From: JBHPGW01 sp042569785 | Lineage (GTDB): Bacteria > Planctomycetota > Phycisphaerae > Sedimentisphaerales > Anaerobacaceae | Assembly (NCBI GenBank): GCA_042569785.1 | Contig: JBHPGW010000009.1 | Location: 1-56,031, forward strand | Reading direction: 5' to 3' | Length of the DNA: 56,031 nt | Shown here: piece by piece, positions 8,723-16,821 of the stretch | How positions within the stretch are numbered: position 1 is the first letter of the stretch | Layout of the letters: each line of letters opens with the position of its first letter | Translations under genes and position numbers: made by a program | The notes under the pieces: model-generated | Seen by the model: the letters and a program-made list of their open reading frames with translations, nothing else | What the model was told of the DNA's origin: nothing | The model's database searches: none

Positions 8723-9766
8723 ATGGGTGAAGATTTAAGAGGAGAGTCTGCACACAGACAAGCGCAAGAGGTAGGCGTCCATGGTAATGCTATGGGTGGG
8801 GATTTCATAGATACTGAGTCTGATTTTGTTGTCGGCAACTCGCCCGCGTTTAACTCGACTATGGATGTAGCCAAAGCTGTGGCTGCGCGTAAATGTTCGA
8901 TAATAATTACCGGTGAAACCGGCGTTGGCAAAGAGATGATGGCACGCCAGATTCACTGTTACAGCGACCGTGCGAACAAAGTCTTCGTGCCAGTCGATTG
9001 TACCACATTGACAGGCCAACTCTTCGAGAGTCAATTGTTCGGTCATGCCAAGGGTTCTTTTACAGGCGCGGTCAATAATACGCTCGGTTTTTTCAGAGCT
9101 GCTGACGGAGGGACGATTTTTCTCGATGAAATAAGTGAAATCCCACTTGAACTGCAAGCCAAGCTGTTGCGAGTTCTCCAGCAGAATTCAGTTACACCAT
9201 TGGGGTCAACTAAATCCTACCCCATCGATATACGTGTATTATGCGCCAGCAACTGCGACCTCAGTGAAATGGTCAAGGACGGCAAGTTCCGCAGCGATCT
9301 GTATTATCGACTAAATGTTATTACCCTGGAGGTTCCGCCTCTTCGTGAACGCAAAGAAGATATACTGCCTTTAGCCGAATACTTTTTGGCAAACCAGTCT
9401 GAGTTCTATGGCGAACCGTTAAAGGTTCTAAGTGAATCCGTGAAATGCCTGCTGCTCAATTACGCCTGGCCCGGTAATATTCGCGAACTTTCAAACGCTA
9501 TGGAACGTGCCTACGTACTGAGTATGGCCGAAGAGGTTGCCTCGGCTGCACTGCCTTTCGAGATCATTGTCTCAGAATCCCCCGATTACCCCAAATACGA
9601 AATGCCTACTCTTGACGAAGTGAAACGTAAGATCATCGTTCAGACCCTTGAGTTTACGAGAGGCCGAAAGATCGCCGCCGCAAAGATACTCGGCATTGAA
9701 CGACGAAAACTAAACCGCCTTATCGAAAAGCTCGATATCTCCGTAGGCAACAACGGCGACAGCTAA
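8723..9766 (+). CDS. Sigma-54-dependent transcriptional activator without a sensor domain
   Basis: This is a bacterial enhancer-binding protein that hydrolyses ATP to remodel RpoN holoenzyme. The AAA+ core is complete: Walker A GETGVGKE, the sigma-54-contacting loop GSFTGA, Walker B GGTIFLDE, the R-finger region RSDLYYRLNV, and the NYAWPGNIREL sensor-II segment. A C-terminal Fis-type helix-turn-helix (RKIAAAKILGIERRKLNRL) binds DNA. Only about 35 residues precede the AAA+ domain, so there is no response-regulator, PAS or GAF module; control must be by partner proteins or by expression level. The start is uncertain: ATG at 8723 (347 aa) is preferred over GTG at 8663, though neither has an ideal ribosome binding site. 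Its partner sigma factor, rpoN, lies 5 kb away. Confidence 0.9.
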   Translation: MGEDLRGESAHRQAQEVGVHGNAMGGDFIDTESDFVVGNSPAFNSTMDVAKAVAARKCSIIITGETGVGKEMMARQIHCYSDRANKVFVPVDCTTLTGQLFESQLFGHAKGSFTGAVNNTLGFFRAADGGTIFLDEISEIPLELQAKLLRVLQQNSVTPLGSTKSYPIDIRVLCASNCDLSEMVKDGKFRSDLYYRLNVITLEVPPLRERKEDILPLAEYFLANQSEFYGEPLKVLSESVKCLLLNYAWPGNIRELSNAMERAYVLSMAEEVASAALPFEIIVSESPDYPKYEMPTLDEVKRKIIVQTLEFTRGRKIAAAKILGIERRKLNRLIEKLDISVGNNGDS

Positions 9767-9892
9767 ACAAAGCCCTGCAAAATAAATTCACTAATACTCA
9801 CATCGCAATTTTTATGTGCAAGAACAAACTAAAATTTGCCCAAACCAAATAAATATCATATCATCATACGATTATCTTTTACTAAAACTAAT

Positions 9893-12010
9893 ATGCAAAA
9901 AACATTTTTGAATATTCTGTTCGTGTGCCTGCTTGGACTTGTCGGCTGTGTTTCTGTGCCTGACGAGAGGTTAAGCCACGCAATAGAGACGTGTGAATTG
10001 TCCGATCATGTCGAATTTCTTGCCCAGCCGGGACTTAAGGGCCGTAAGCCAAAAAGCTGGGAATCGGTGACAGCACGTAAATACCTTAAAGATAGATTCC
10101 AAGCCTACGGGCTACTGCCATGGTCTTCGGCAAAAGGATATGAACAGTCTTTCGGTTTTGGCACAAATGTGATAGGAGTTTTGCCTGGTGGAGATCCTGC
10201 TCTTGCCGATGAAATTGTTATCCTATCCGCTCATTATGATCATGTGGGTAAAACAAAACAAGGTGTACTTTTAGGGGCATGTGACAACGCATCGGCTGTG
10301 GCGGTACTTTTGGAAATAGCTGAGCAGTTGTCATTGGATAAAAATCGGCCGAGACGGTCGGTCTGTTTTGCGTCTTTTGACTGCGAAGAACGTATGCTGC
10401 TCGGATCGTTCGCGTTTACCTGTCGGGATGATTTTGACAAGCAGAAAATAGCCGCGGTGGTCAACGTTGATCTGTTGGGCAGAGATTTTCTTGAAGTTGT
10501 CGACGGTTCGCTATTTGTTGTAGGAACGCAATTATATCCGCTATTGCAAAGCCAGATTCTTCAAGCTGGTTCTAAAACAGAATTGAAAATTTTACCCGTG
10601 GGGACTGATATGGTCGGCCCAAGGGGTGACCACGCGGCATTTGAGACTATGGATATGCCTGTTCTGTTTTTCACCTGTGGGCTGTATAAAGATTATCACA
10701 AGCCGACCGATACCGCCGATAAGCTGGATTACGCAAAGATAACTCAATCGGCTCAGGTTGTGTTAAAGGCTGTGGAGATACTTGCAAATTCCGATAATAT
10801 CGAGAACCCAACGCCCCTGACAAACGGCAGTAAGGATGAACTGCTGAGTATCAAGCATATACTTGAACAGGTAAGCTCTAACCATAAGGAGCTTAAACTC
10901 GATCCTAATGGGGTTGAAGAACTGAGAAGATTAACCAAAGAAACGCAAAAGCTGTTAGACGATGGTCAATATACCGTAAGGCAGCGACGCCGTTTTACAA
11001 AAAAGGCTTTAAAAGCCCTGCTGCCGGCAATGGCAACTGCCGATGAAGCCTTAGCAAAAGCAGATGACCGACTTCTTATGATGAATGAGCTTTATACCGA
11101 ACACTCCGAATTGCTGCTTGAATGGTACAGAGATATGGTTAAGCAAATGCTGAAAAACAAGCCGGGACCATTTGATAAAATACGTTTCAAATATCAGGCC
11201 TACGATCTGCCCGATGAAAACATCAGTCTCGTAGAAAAAGAAGATGGCCAACACGAACTCGATGCTATTTTGACAGAGCTTAATTTGAATTATGGAACAT
11301 GGGGACTGCTGTTTAAAAAGCCATACTTAAGTCTCTGGGCTAATTACCGAACAGAGTTCGTCTCTGGGACAAAAGATGATTTGACCGATTATTGCCTGCT
11401 ATTATGGCGAAAAAAAATAAGCGAAGACTCTTACGATGAATCTTATGCCAAAACACGGGTAAAAGTATTAAACGTCATAACAGATCAAAACCCAGGTGAA
11501 CAATATAACGATTGGCTTGAATGGCGATTGGAAAATCTGGGCCTAACTGACGAAAAACAGTGGCTGTTGGGTATGAGTCAAAGCGAGAAACCGTTGTTTG
11601 CTATCAATGCTCTTAATGAGATAGATCCCAGCAAGGTTTGTGAACTGATAAAAGATACTAATGCCCCTGTACTTAAGAGAGATAACGCACTTTGGAAATT
11701 ACAGAATAATGCCGGAAAAGAAGGACTGCTGACATTAGTAGATGTCTTAGCCGACCAGACACCATTGGGTCTGTCTAAGGGGCAGCCACGAGAATTGATG
11801 GAATCTTACCCCTTTGCAGATCACAGATTTGTTAAATGGTTCCGTGAATCAATGGCAAAACAAGATGAGCAAAAGAAAGAGACTCAAAGGACCATCGGCA
11901 GCGATGCCGAAACCAAGTTGAAGATATTGACACAGCAGGACTTTGGCAAAGATGCAGGAGCCTGGCGCAAATGGATCGAAAAGAAATATAAAAATAACAA
12001 AGGAAGCTAA
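9893..12010 (+). CDS. M28 family metallopeptidase, predicted lipoprotein
   Basis: This is a 705-residue zinc aminopeptidase-like protein. Residues 1-20 form a lipoprotein signal with lipobox LVGC, so it is probably membrane-anchored outside the cytoplasm. Expected di-zinc ligands and catalytic residues of family M28 are visible: H in SAHYDHVG, D in ACDNASAV, the Glu pair in DCEERMLLGS, D in NVDLLGRD, and H in YHKPTDT. The peptidase domain ends near residue 300. The remaining roughly 400 residues are helical with HEAT-like spacing in places and match no domain I know. ATG at 9893 is chosen because it starts the lipoprotein signal; the longer frame begins with TTG at 9836. Its stop overlaps the tatD start by one base (TAATG). 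Confidence 0.85.
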   Translation: MQKTFLNILFVCLLGLVGCVSVPDERLSHAIETCELSDHVEFLAQPGLKGRKPKSWESVTARKYLKDRFQAYGLLPWSSAKGYEQSFGFGTNVIGVLPGGDPALADEIVILSAHYDHVGKTKQGVLLGACDNASAVAVLLEIAEQLSLDKNRPRRSVCFASFDCEERMLLGSFAFTCRDDFDKQKIAAVVNVDLLGRDFLEVVDGSLFVVGTQLYPLLQSQILQAGSKTELKILPVGTDMVGPRGDHAAFETMDMPVLFFTCGLYKDYHKPTDTADKLDYAKITQSAQVVLKAVEILANSDNIENPTPLTNGSKDELLSIKHILEQVSSNHKELKLDPNGVEELRRLTKETQKLLDDGQYTVRQRRRFTKKALKALLPAMATADEALAKADDRLLMMNELYTEHSELLLEWYRDMVKQMLKNKPGPFDKIRFKYQAYDLPDENISLVEKEDGQHELDAILTELNLNYGTWGLLFKKPYLSLWANYRTEFVSGTKDDLTDYCLLLWRKKISEDSYDESYAKTRVKVLNVITDQNPGEQYNDWLEWRLENLGLTDEKQWLLGMSQSEKPLFAINALNEIDPSKVCELIKDTNAPVLKRDNALWKLQNNAGKEGLLTLVDVLADQTPLGLSKGQPRELMESYPFADHRFVKWFRESMAKQDEQKKETQRTIGSDAETKLKILTQQDFGKDAGAWRKWIEKKYKNNKGS

Positions 12011-12783
12011 TGGAACTGATTGATACTCATTGTCATTTGACGTTTGAGCAGATAGCTGGTGACCTTGACAGTGTTCTTTTGCGCAGTCGTCAGGCTGGGG
12101 TTGACGGGTGGATCGTTGTGGGGACCAATGCTGCGGAAAATCCTAAAGTTGTAACGCTGGCTCAGGAATATGATAACATGTACGCTGCGGTCGGAATTCA
12201 TCCGCATTACGCTAAAGATGTGACCGATGAAACGATGGCAGAGCTAAAAGAACTGGCTCAAAATGAAAAGGTCGTGGCGATCGGGGAAACCGGGCTGGAT
12301 TTTCATTACAACTTTTCGGTTCAGCCTCTGCAGAAACAGGTTTTTGCCAAACATCTGAAAATTGCAATTGAAATGAATAAGCCGGTAATCGTGCACAGCC
12401 GAGAGGCATTCGATGAAACTGTCGAGATCCTCGATCAGTATAACTCGAAAATTGAAAAAATAGTGTTCCACTGTTTCTCAGGCTCTGTCGAGCAGGCGAA
12501 AATAATTTTAGATAAGGGCTACTACATTTCGTTTACCGGTGTGGTAACTTTCAAAAATGCCCAAGCGATCCGCGAAGCAGCCAAATTAGTACCTATAGAA
12601 AAAATGATGGTCGAAACGGACTGTCCTTTTATGTCACCTGCGCCTATGCGAAAACAAAAAGTAAATGAGCCGGCCCTGATGGTTCACACCGCAAGACTTT
12701 TAGCTGAGATTAAAGAAACAAGCCTTGAAGATTTCGCGAAAAAGGTCACCGCAACGAGCAGAAAATTTTTCGGCATTGGTTAA
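12010..12783 (+). CDS. tatD: TatD family metal-dependent deoxyribonuclease
   Basis: The 257-residue amidohydrolase-fold nuclease is of the TatD/YcfH type, which removes nucleotides from DNA 3' ends and is associated with DNA repair or turnover. Metal-ligand motifs occur in order: DTHCHL at the N-terminus, GETGLDFHYN, VIVHSREA, FHCFSG, and the C-terminal aspartate in VETDCPF. The length is typical. Its ATG overlaps the stop codon of the M28 peptidase gene, so it is translationally coupled to it. No promoter of its own is seen. The exact substrate and the TatD versus YcfH orthology cannot be resolved. Confidence 0.92.
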   Translation: MELIDTHCHLTFEQIAGDLDSVLLRSRQAGVDGWIVVGTNAAENPKVVTLAQEYDNMYAAVGIHPHYAKDVTDETMAELKELAQNEKVVAIGETGLDFHYNFSVQPLQKQVFAKHLKIAIEMNKPVIVHSREAFDETVEILDQYNSKIEKIVFHCFSGSVEQAKIILDKGYYISFTGVVTFKNAQAIREAAKLVPIEKMMVETDCPFMSPAPMRKQKVNEPALMVHTARLLAEIKETSLEDFAKKVTATSRKFFGIG

Positions 12784-12796
12784 TTTAAAAAAACTT

Positions 12797-12955
12797 TAGA
12801 CAGAATTAACAAGATAAAACAGGATTTATAAAAAAATAGAAACCCAACAAAGCCCGGAGCGCAAGCGACGGGAAAATAAAATTGAAAACGCTTACAGGAT
12901 TTTAAAGAGATAATTGACGAGATTAAAAAATCAAGTTAATCCTGTTATCCTGTCA
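12797..12955. repeat. Degenerate inverted repeat between tatD and rimO
   Basis: The left arm (about 12797-12827) has GACAGAATTAACAAGAT then ACAGGATTTA. The reverse complement of the right arm (about 12931-12955) reads GACAGGATAACAGGATTAAC. The arms are similar but not identical, and the interior contains a further CTTACAGGATTTTAAAG copy. The roughly 200-nt spacer has no gene. It resembles the scattered CAGGATTAACAGGAT repeats seen between genes in many environmental bacteria. Confidence 0.45.
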
Positions 12956-12984
12956 AAAGAAGTTCAGCCAAAGATGGTTAATTT

Positions 12985-14328
12985 ATGAGCAAAAAAAAGA
13001 CTAAAGTTATAACAGTTGGTTTTGTGGCGCTTGGCTGCCCGAAGAATATTGTCGACAGTGAAAAGATGTTAGCGGAAATCGTTGGTAATGGATTACTGCT
13101 GACAGGTGACGTTGACAATGCCGACGCGGTTGTTATCAATACCTGCGGCTTTATCGCACCTGCAAAGGATGAAGCGATAGAGGCGATAAGAGAGGCTGTC
13201 AACAACAAGCGAAAGGGCAATGTAAAAAAGGTGATCGTAACCGGCTGTCTTGCTGAGAGAATGGGCGATGAATTACTTAGTGAAGTTGATGGTATCGACG
13301 CCGTAATCGGGCTGGCCAGCCGAGATAGTATCGCAAAGATAATCAGGAAAACTTTTTCAGCATCAAAACCCAAAGCCTGGCTGGAGCAATCCGGCAGCAA
13401 CGTCACCAACGACAGAGCCAGGCTGCTCATCACACCGGGACACTGGGCGTATCTGCGGATAAGTGAAGGCTGTGACCACCGCTGCGCATTTTGCACAATA
13501 CCAGCTATCAGGGGCAGATTCCGAAGCAAACCGCCAGAAGAGATAATTGCCGAGGCGAACGAACTTGTCTCAGCCGGTACCGTCGAATTAAATATCATCG
13601 CCCAGGACACCGCCTACTACGGCCGTGATCTGAAAATGAAAGACGGGCTGGCGAATCTGCTCAAGCAACTCGAAGGAATCGAAAAACTCAAATGGACCCG
13701 GCTGATGTATCTGTATCCGGTTGGTATCACCGAGCAGTTAATAAAAACTATCAGTTCAAGCGAAAAGATCGTGCCCTATTTTGATATTCCGATCCAGCAT
13801 ATAAACGATACGATCCTGAAAAAAATGCGTCGGCCTGACACAAAGAAACGAATCTGTGAATTGATCGAAAAACTGCGAAAGACAATACCCGGCACCGTCC
13901 TGCGATCGACGGTAATTGTCGGGTTGCCCGGCGAAACTGATGAACAATTCGCAGAACTGCTCGATTTTGTAAACAGTACAAAATTCGATGCCCTCGGCGC
14001 ATTTAAATACTACCCGGAACAAGGCACCGAAGCCGTGGAAATGGATAACCAGGTCCCGGAAGAAGTAAAACAGAGCCGTCTTGAGCGGTTAATGCTTGCG
14101 CAGCAGAAAATCGCCTTTGAAAAAAACAAAACCCGCATCGGCTCTGAACTGCTCTGTCTCATCGATTCAGTCGATAGCACAGGCAACGGCCAAGGGAGAT
14201 TTTACGGACAGGCCCCGGAGATCGACAGCATTTGCCTGATAGAAAATTGTTCAGCCAAAACCGGAGAATTTGTCGATACAAAAGTCATCGGCTCAAAAGA
14301 ATATGATTTGATAGTTGAGCAAATTTAA
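12985..14328 (+). CDS. rimO: Ribosomal protein S12 methylthiotransferase RimO
   Basis: The 447-residue radical-SAM enzyme adds a methylthio group to an aspartate of ribosomal protein S12. The N-terminal UPF0004 domain has its three cluster cysteines in ALGCPKNIVDSEKM (the RimO-type signature), NTCGFI and VTGCLAER. The radical-SAM core has CDHRCAFCTIPAIRG with the CxxxCxxC triad, and a TRAM domain (about 380-447) ends the protein. The pattern separates it from the tRNA-modifying paralogue MiaB. No close ribosome binding site is obvious; ATG at 12985 fits the usual start. It is followed by an inverted-repeat region before the convergent rpoN. Confidence 0.95.
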   Translation: MSKKKTKVITVGFVALGCPKNIVDSEKMLAEIVGNGLLLTGDVDNADAVVINTCGFIAPAKDEAIEAIREAVNNKRKGNVKKVIVTGCLAERMGDELLSEVDGIDAVIGLASRDSIAKIIRKTFSASKPKAWLEQSGSNVTNDRARLLITPGHWAYLRISEGCDHRCAFCTIPAIRGRFRSKPPEEIIAEANELVSAGTVELNIIAQDTAYYGRDLKMKDGLANLLKQLEGIEKLKWTRLMYLYPVGITEQLIKTISSSEKIVPYFDIPIQHINDTILKKMRRPDTKKRICELIEKLRKTIPGTVLRSTVIVGLPGETDEQFAELLDFVNSTKFDALGAFKYYPEQGTEAVEMDNQVPEEVKQSRLERLMLAQQKIAFEKNKTRIGSELLCLIDSVDSTGNGQGRFYGQAPEIDSICLIENCSAKTGEFVDTKVIGSKEYDLIVEQI

Positions 14329-14435
14329 TCAAATTTAGGAGTTTTTTAAAAAGCATTTTGGAGGGGATAATTCATTCAAGGCGAACTCCTTATGTGTAAC
14401 GATGTAAAGGAATTATACCAAATTCAGTTAATTAA

Positions 14436-14525
14436 AGCCGATAGGCCATTACTGTCATTCCTGCGAAGGCAGAAATCCAGAAACCTTATAGTTTAGTTAG
14501 GCTATCAAAATATCGGCTCTTTTTA
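14436..14525. repeat. Inverted-repeat element between rimO and rpoN, possible terminator
   Basis: AGCCGATA (14436-14443) pairs with TATCGGCT (14511-14518), which is followed by TCTTTTT. The loop holds TGTCATTCCTGCGAAGGCAG (14454-14473), a string with its own CTGC/GCAG stem. It lies between two convergent genes and could stop transcription from rimO. A related TGTCATTACACTGCGAAGGCAG string is found near 26721-26742. Confidence 0.5.
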
Positions 14526-14586
14526 ACTGGAATTATTATTAAAGGGGAATTAAAATTGTCAGGTGATTGAATTTACCGCAGGGGGG

Positions 14587-16059
14587 TTACTTCTTATATT
14601 TTTTTCTCAGTCTGGCGGGGGGAATGTTTAACAGCTTACGGTATTTGGCCACTGTGCGCCTGGCCAATCTCTCTATTCCTTCTTCGATGAGTTTGTCACG
14701 TATCATGTCATCGTTTAACGGTTTGCTTTTATCCTCTTGTGCGATTATCTTTTGCAGTTTCGCTCTTATCGCGTCCCAGCTATGCCCTTTGCCGTTTTCT
14801 TCTTCCAGGCCGCCGCTGAAGAACTTTCGCAATGGCAATACCCCCCAACTGCACTGGATATATTTGCCTGCGACTGCTCGGGAAACCGTTGCCAGATGTA
14901 CCCCAACTTCGTCAGCAACTTTGGACATCGGCAAGGGATGAAGATGCAATGGCCCTTTCTCAAAAAACTCTCGTTGAAATCTTACAACTGCCCGGGCCAC
15001 TTTTAACAGCGTCGATTTTCGCTGCTCGATAGCGTCTATGATCCAGCGAGCGGAGCGAATATTGTCCTGCAGGAATCTCTTTGTTTTGGCGTTTGTTTCA
15101 GAGGCTCTGGATATTTTCGCGTAATAGCTGCTGACCTTCAAGCCGGGCAAATTAGAATCTGACAAGCGAATCGTTAACTCACCGGAATCACCAGCGGTTT
15201 CGACTATTATGTCAGCTGTAACCGGATGGTTACGGGATTGTCCGACCTGCAGGCCAGGTGACGTATCGAGTCTGCTCATTTTCTCGATCGCGTGATTGAT
15301 CGTTTCGATATCGCAATCCATCTTGTGGGCAATAGCGGGCAGATGATTGGCCAGAAGTTCATCCATATATTCACCGATCAAACGCATCTCGAAGCTCATA
15401 TCTTCGGTGCTCTGAGACATCTGAATAAGCAGACATTCTCGAAGGTCCCTTGCCCCGACTCCTATAGGCTCTAATTTTTGAACTAACTTCAGAGCATCCT
15501 GCAATTGTTCAAAAGTAAAATCAACTCTGTCTTTATTATGAAGCTGTTCGAGCCTGACTGACAGATACCCTTTGTCATCGATATAATCGATGATCATATT
15601 ACCTGCTTTTTTTATCGCCTCTTCGGCATCGACCATACGCCATTGATCCGACAAATACTCATGAAGCGACTGCGATGGTGCTGCCGTATTTTTGATAGCT
15701 TCGAGTTTTCTATCCGGCTCATCACCGGCTTTTCGACGACGAAATGGACCCGACTGGTTTATATATTCTTCGTAATCACCGTCAAGACTATCGAGATTTC
15801 TGAAATCTTCTCCCGTTTCAACTTCGGATTCACCTGTAGCTGTTTCAGAAATTTCCTCTTGATCCTGTTCATTTTCCGGAGTTGATTCATCGCTTGTCGG
15901 CTCATCTAATTCCAACACAGGGTTACTGTTAAGTTCCTGCTCGATCCGTTCGGCAAGAGCCAGGAGAGGAAGCTGGAGAATCTCCATCGATTGGATCATA
16001 TGAGGAGCAAGCTTCATCTGCTGCTCCAAACGCATTTGTCCTCTCATTTCCAGCTTCAT
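14587..16059 (-). CDS. rpoN: RNA polymerase sigma-54 factor
   Basis: The 490-residue sigma factor recognises -24/-12 promoters and needs an AAA+ activator. Region I starts with the canonical Gln/Leu-rich helix (RLEQQMKLAPHMIQSMEILQ). An acidic linker (about residues 50-90) follows, then the core-binding domain, the helix-turn-helix (MSKVADEVGVHLATVSRAVAGK), and the C-terminal RpoN box region (IARRTVAKYRKLLNIPPA type). The length matches the family. The C-terminal RpoN box reads ARRTVAKYRK, as expected for -24 recognition. It is transcribed from an extended -10 promoter near 16116-16124. I found no convincing -24/-12 promoter in the window. Confidence 0.96.
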   Translation of the reverse strand: MKLEMRGQMRLEQQMKLAPHMIQSMEILQLPLLALAERIEQELNSNPVLELDEPTSDESTPENEQDQEEISETATGESEVETGEDFRNLDSLDGDYEEYINQSGPFRRRKAGDEPDRKLEAIKNTAAPSQSLHEYLSDQWRMVDAEEAIKKAGNMIIDYIDDKGYLSVRLEQLHNKDRVDFTFEQLQDALKLVQKLEPIGVGARDLRECLLIQMSQSTEDMSFEMRLIGEYMDELLANHLPAIAHKMDCDIETINHAIEKMSRLDTSPGLQVGQSRNHPVTADIIVETAGDSGELTIRLSDSNLPGLKVSSYYAKISRASETNAKTKRFLQDNIRSARWIIDAIEQRKSTLLKVARAVVRFQREFFEKGPLHLHPLPMSKVADEVGVHLATVSRAVAGKYIQCSWGVLPLRKFFSGGLEEENGKGHSWDAIRAKLQKIIAQEDKSKPLNDDMIRDKLIEEGIERLARRTVAKYRKLLNIPPARLRKKYKK

Positions 16060-16115
16060 AAAATCAACATCCTAACTATATTCTGACTTCTGTCTCCTGA
16101 CTTCTGTATTCTTAC

Positions 16116-16124
16116 ATTATACCA
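16116..16124 (-). promoter_or_regulatory. Extended -10 promoter of rpoN
   Basis: On the minus strand TGGTATAAT gives a perfect -10 (TATAAT) preceded by a TGn extension; no good -35 is present. The leader contains two direct copies of ACAGAAGTCAG within 16083-16108. Confidence 0.5.
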
Positions 16125-16194
16125 TATTTACAATGAAAATTTTCGACCTTTTTAGGCTTGGAGTTCAAAAAACTTATAAGCTGAAGGTAAAAAA

Positions 16195-16800
16195 CTACTC
16201 CAGTTTTTGCCTGCAGAGGATCGCGTCGGTCAGAATTTTGCCGTTTGCGTATTCGATGGTACTGCCGCTCGGAAGCCCCCTGGCAAGCCTGGTGATCTTC
16301 ACATCTATCGACCTCAGCAGCGAGCTTATATAAAGTACGGTACCATCGCTGGCAACGTTCGGATTCGTCGCCATTATCACTTCCTTTACATCGCCGCCTC
16401 GGACCCTCTCAATTAGCTTGTCGATCGTCAGATCATTAGGCTCAACCCCCTCAAGCGGTGCTATATGGCCCCCAAGAACATGATAAAGCCACTTGCACGC
16501 ACCGGTTTTCTCAAGACTGATAATATCCTTAGGCTGTTCAACCACACATATCAAGCTCTTATCGCGCCGCGGATCTTTGCATATCTGACAAAGCCTTTCT
16601 TCTGAAAGATTATAACAGACTTCGCAGCGTTTGATCCTGGTCTTAACCGCTTCGATCGCTTCTGCAAGAGCCATCGCGTCTTTTGGTTGCGCTTTTAGTA
16701 TATAAAAAGCCAGCCGCTCAGCACTTTTCGGACCTATTCCAGGCAACCTGCCGAACTGGTCGACAAGCTTATTCAAAGCATCTGTGTAAACACTGCTCAT
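16195..16800 (-). CDS. recR: Recombination mediator protein RecR
   Basis: The 201-residue protein works with RecF and RecO to load RecA at single-strand gaps. The N-terminal HhH (LPGIGPKSAERLAFYIL) is followed by a four-cysteine zinc finger (CEVCYNLSEERLCQIC), a Toprim domain beginning with ICVVEQPKDI, and the C-terminal Walker B-like region. The start is ATG at 16800; an in-frame TTG lies six bases upstream. It follows dnaX by 21 nt on the same strand, the classic dnaX-recR pairing, but the ybaB/ebfC gene normally between them is absent. Confidence 0.95.
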   Translation of the reverse strand: MSSVYTDALNKLVDQFGRLPGIGPKSAERLAFYILKAQPKDAMALAEAIEAVKTRIKRCEVCYNLSEERLCQICKDPRRDKSLICVVEQPKDIISLEKTGACKWLYHVLGGHIAPLEGVEPNDLTIDKLIERVRGGDVKEVIMATNPNVASDGTVLYISSLLRSIDVKITRLARGLPSGSTIEYANGKILTDAILCRQKLE

Positions 16801-16821
16801 AATCAAAAAACTCTCAATTAA

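Noticed and set aside
8590..8931. Minus-strand frame over the activator leader
   Set aside because: It overlaps the promoter and the activator N-terminus and shows biased, low-complexity sequence.
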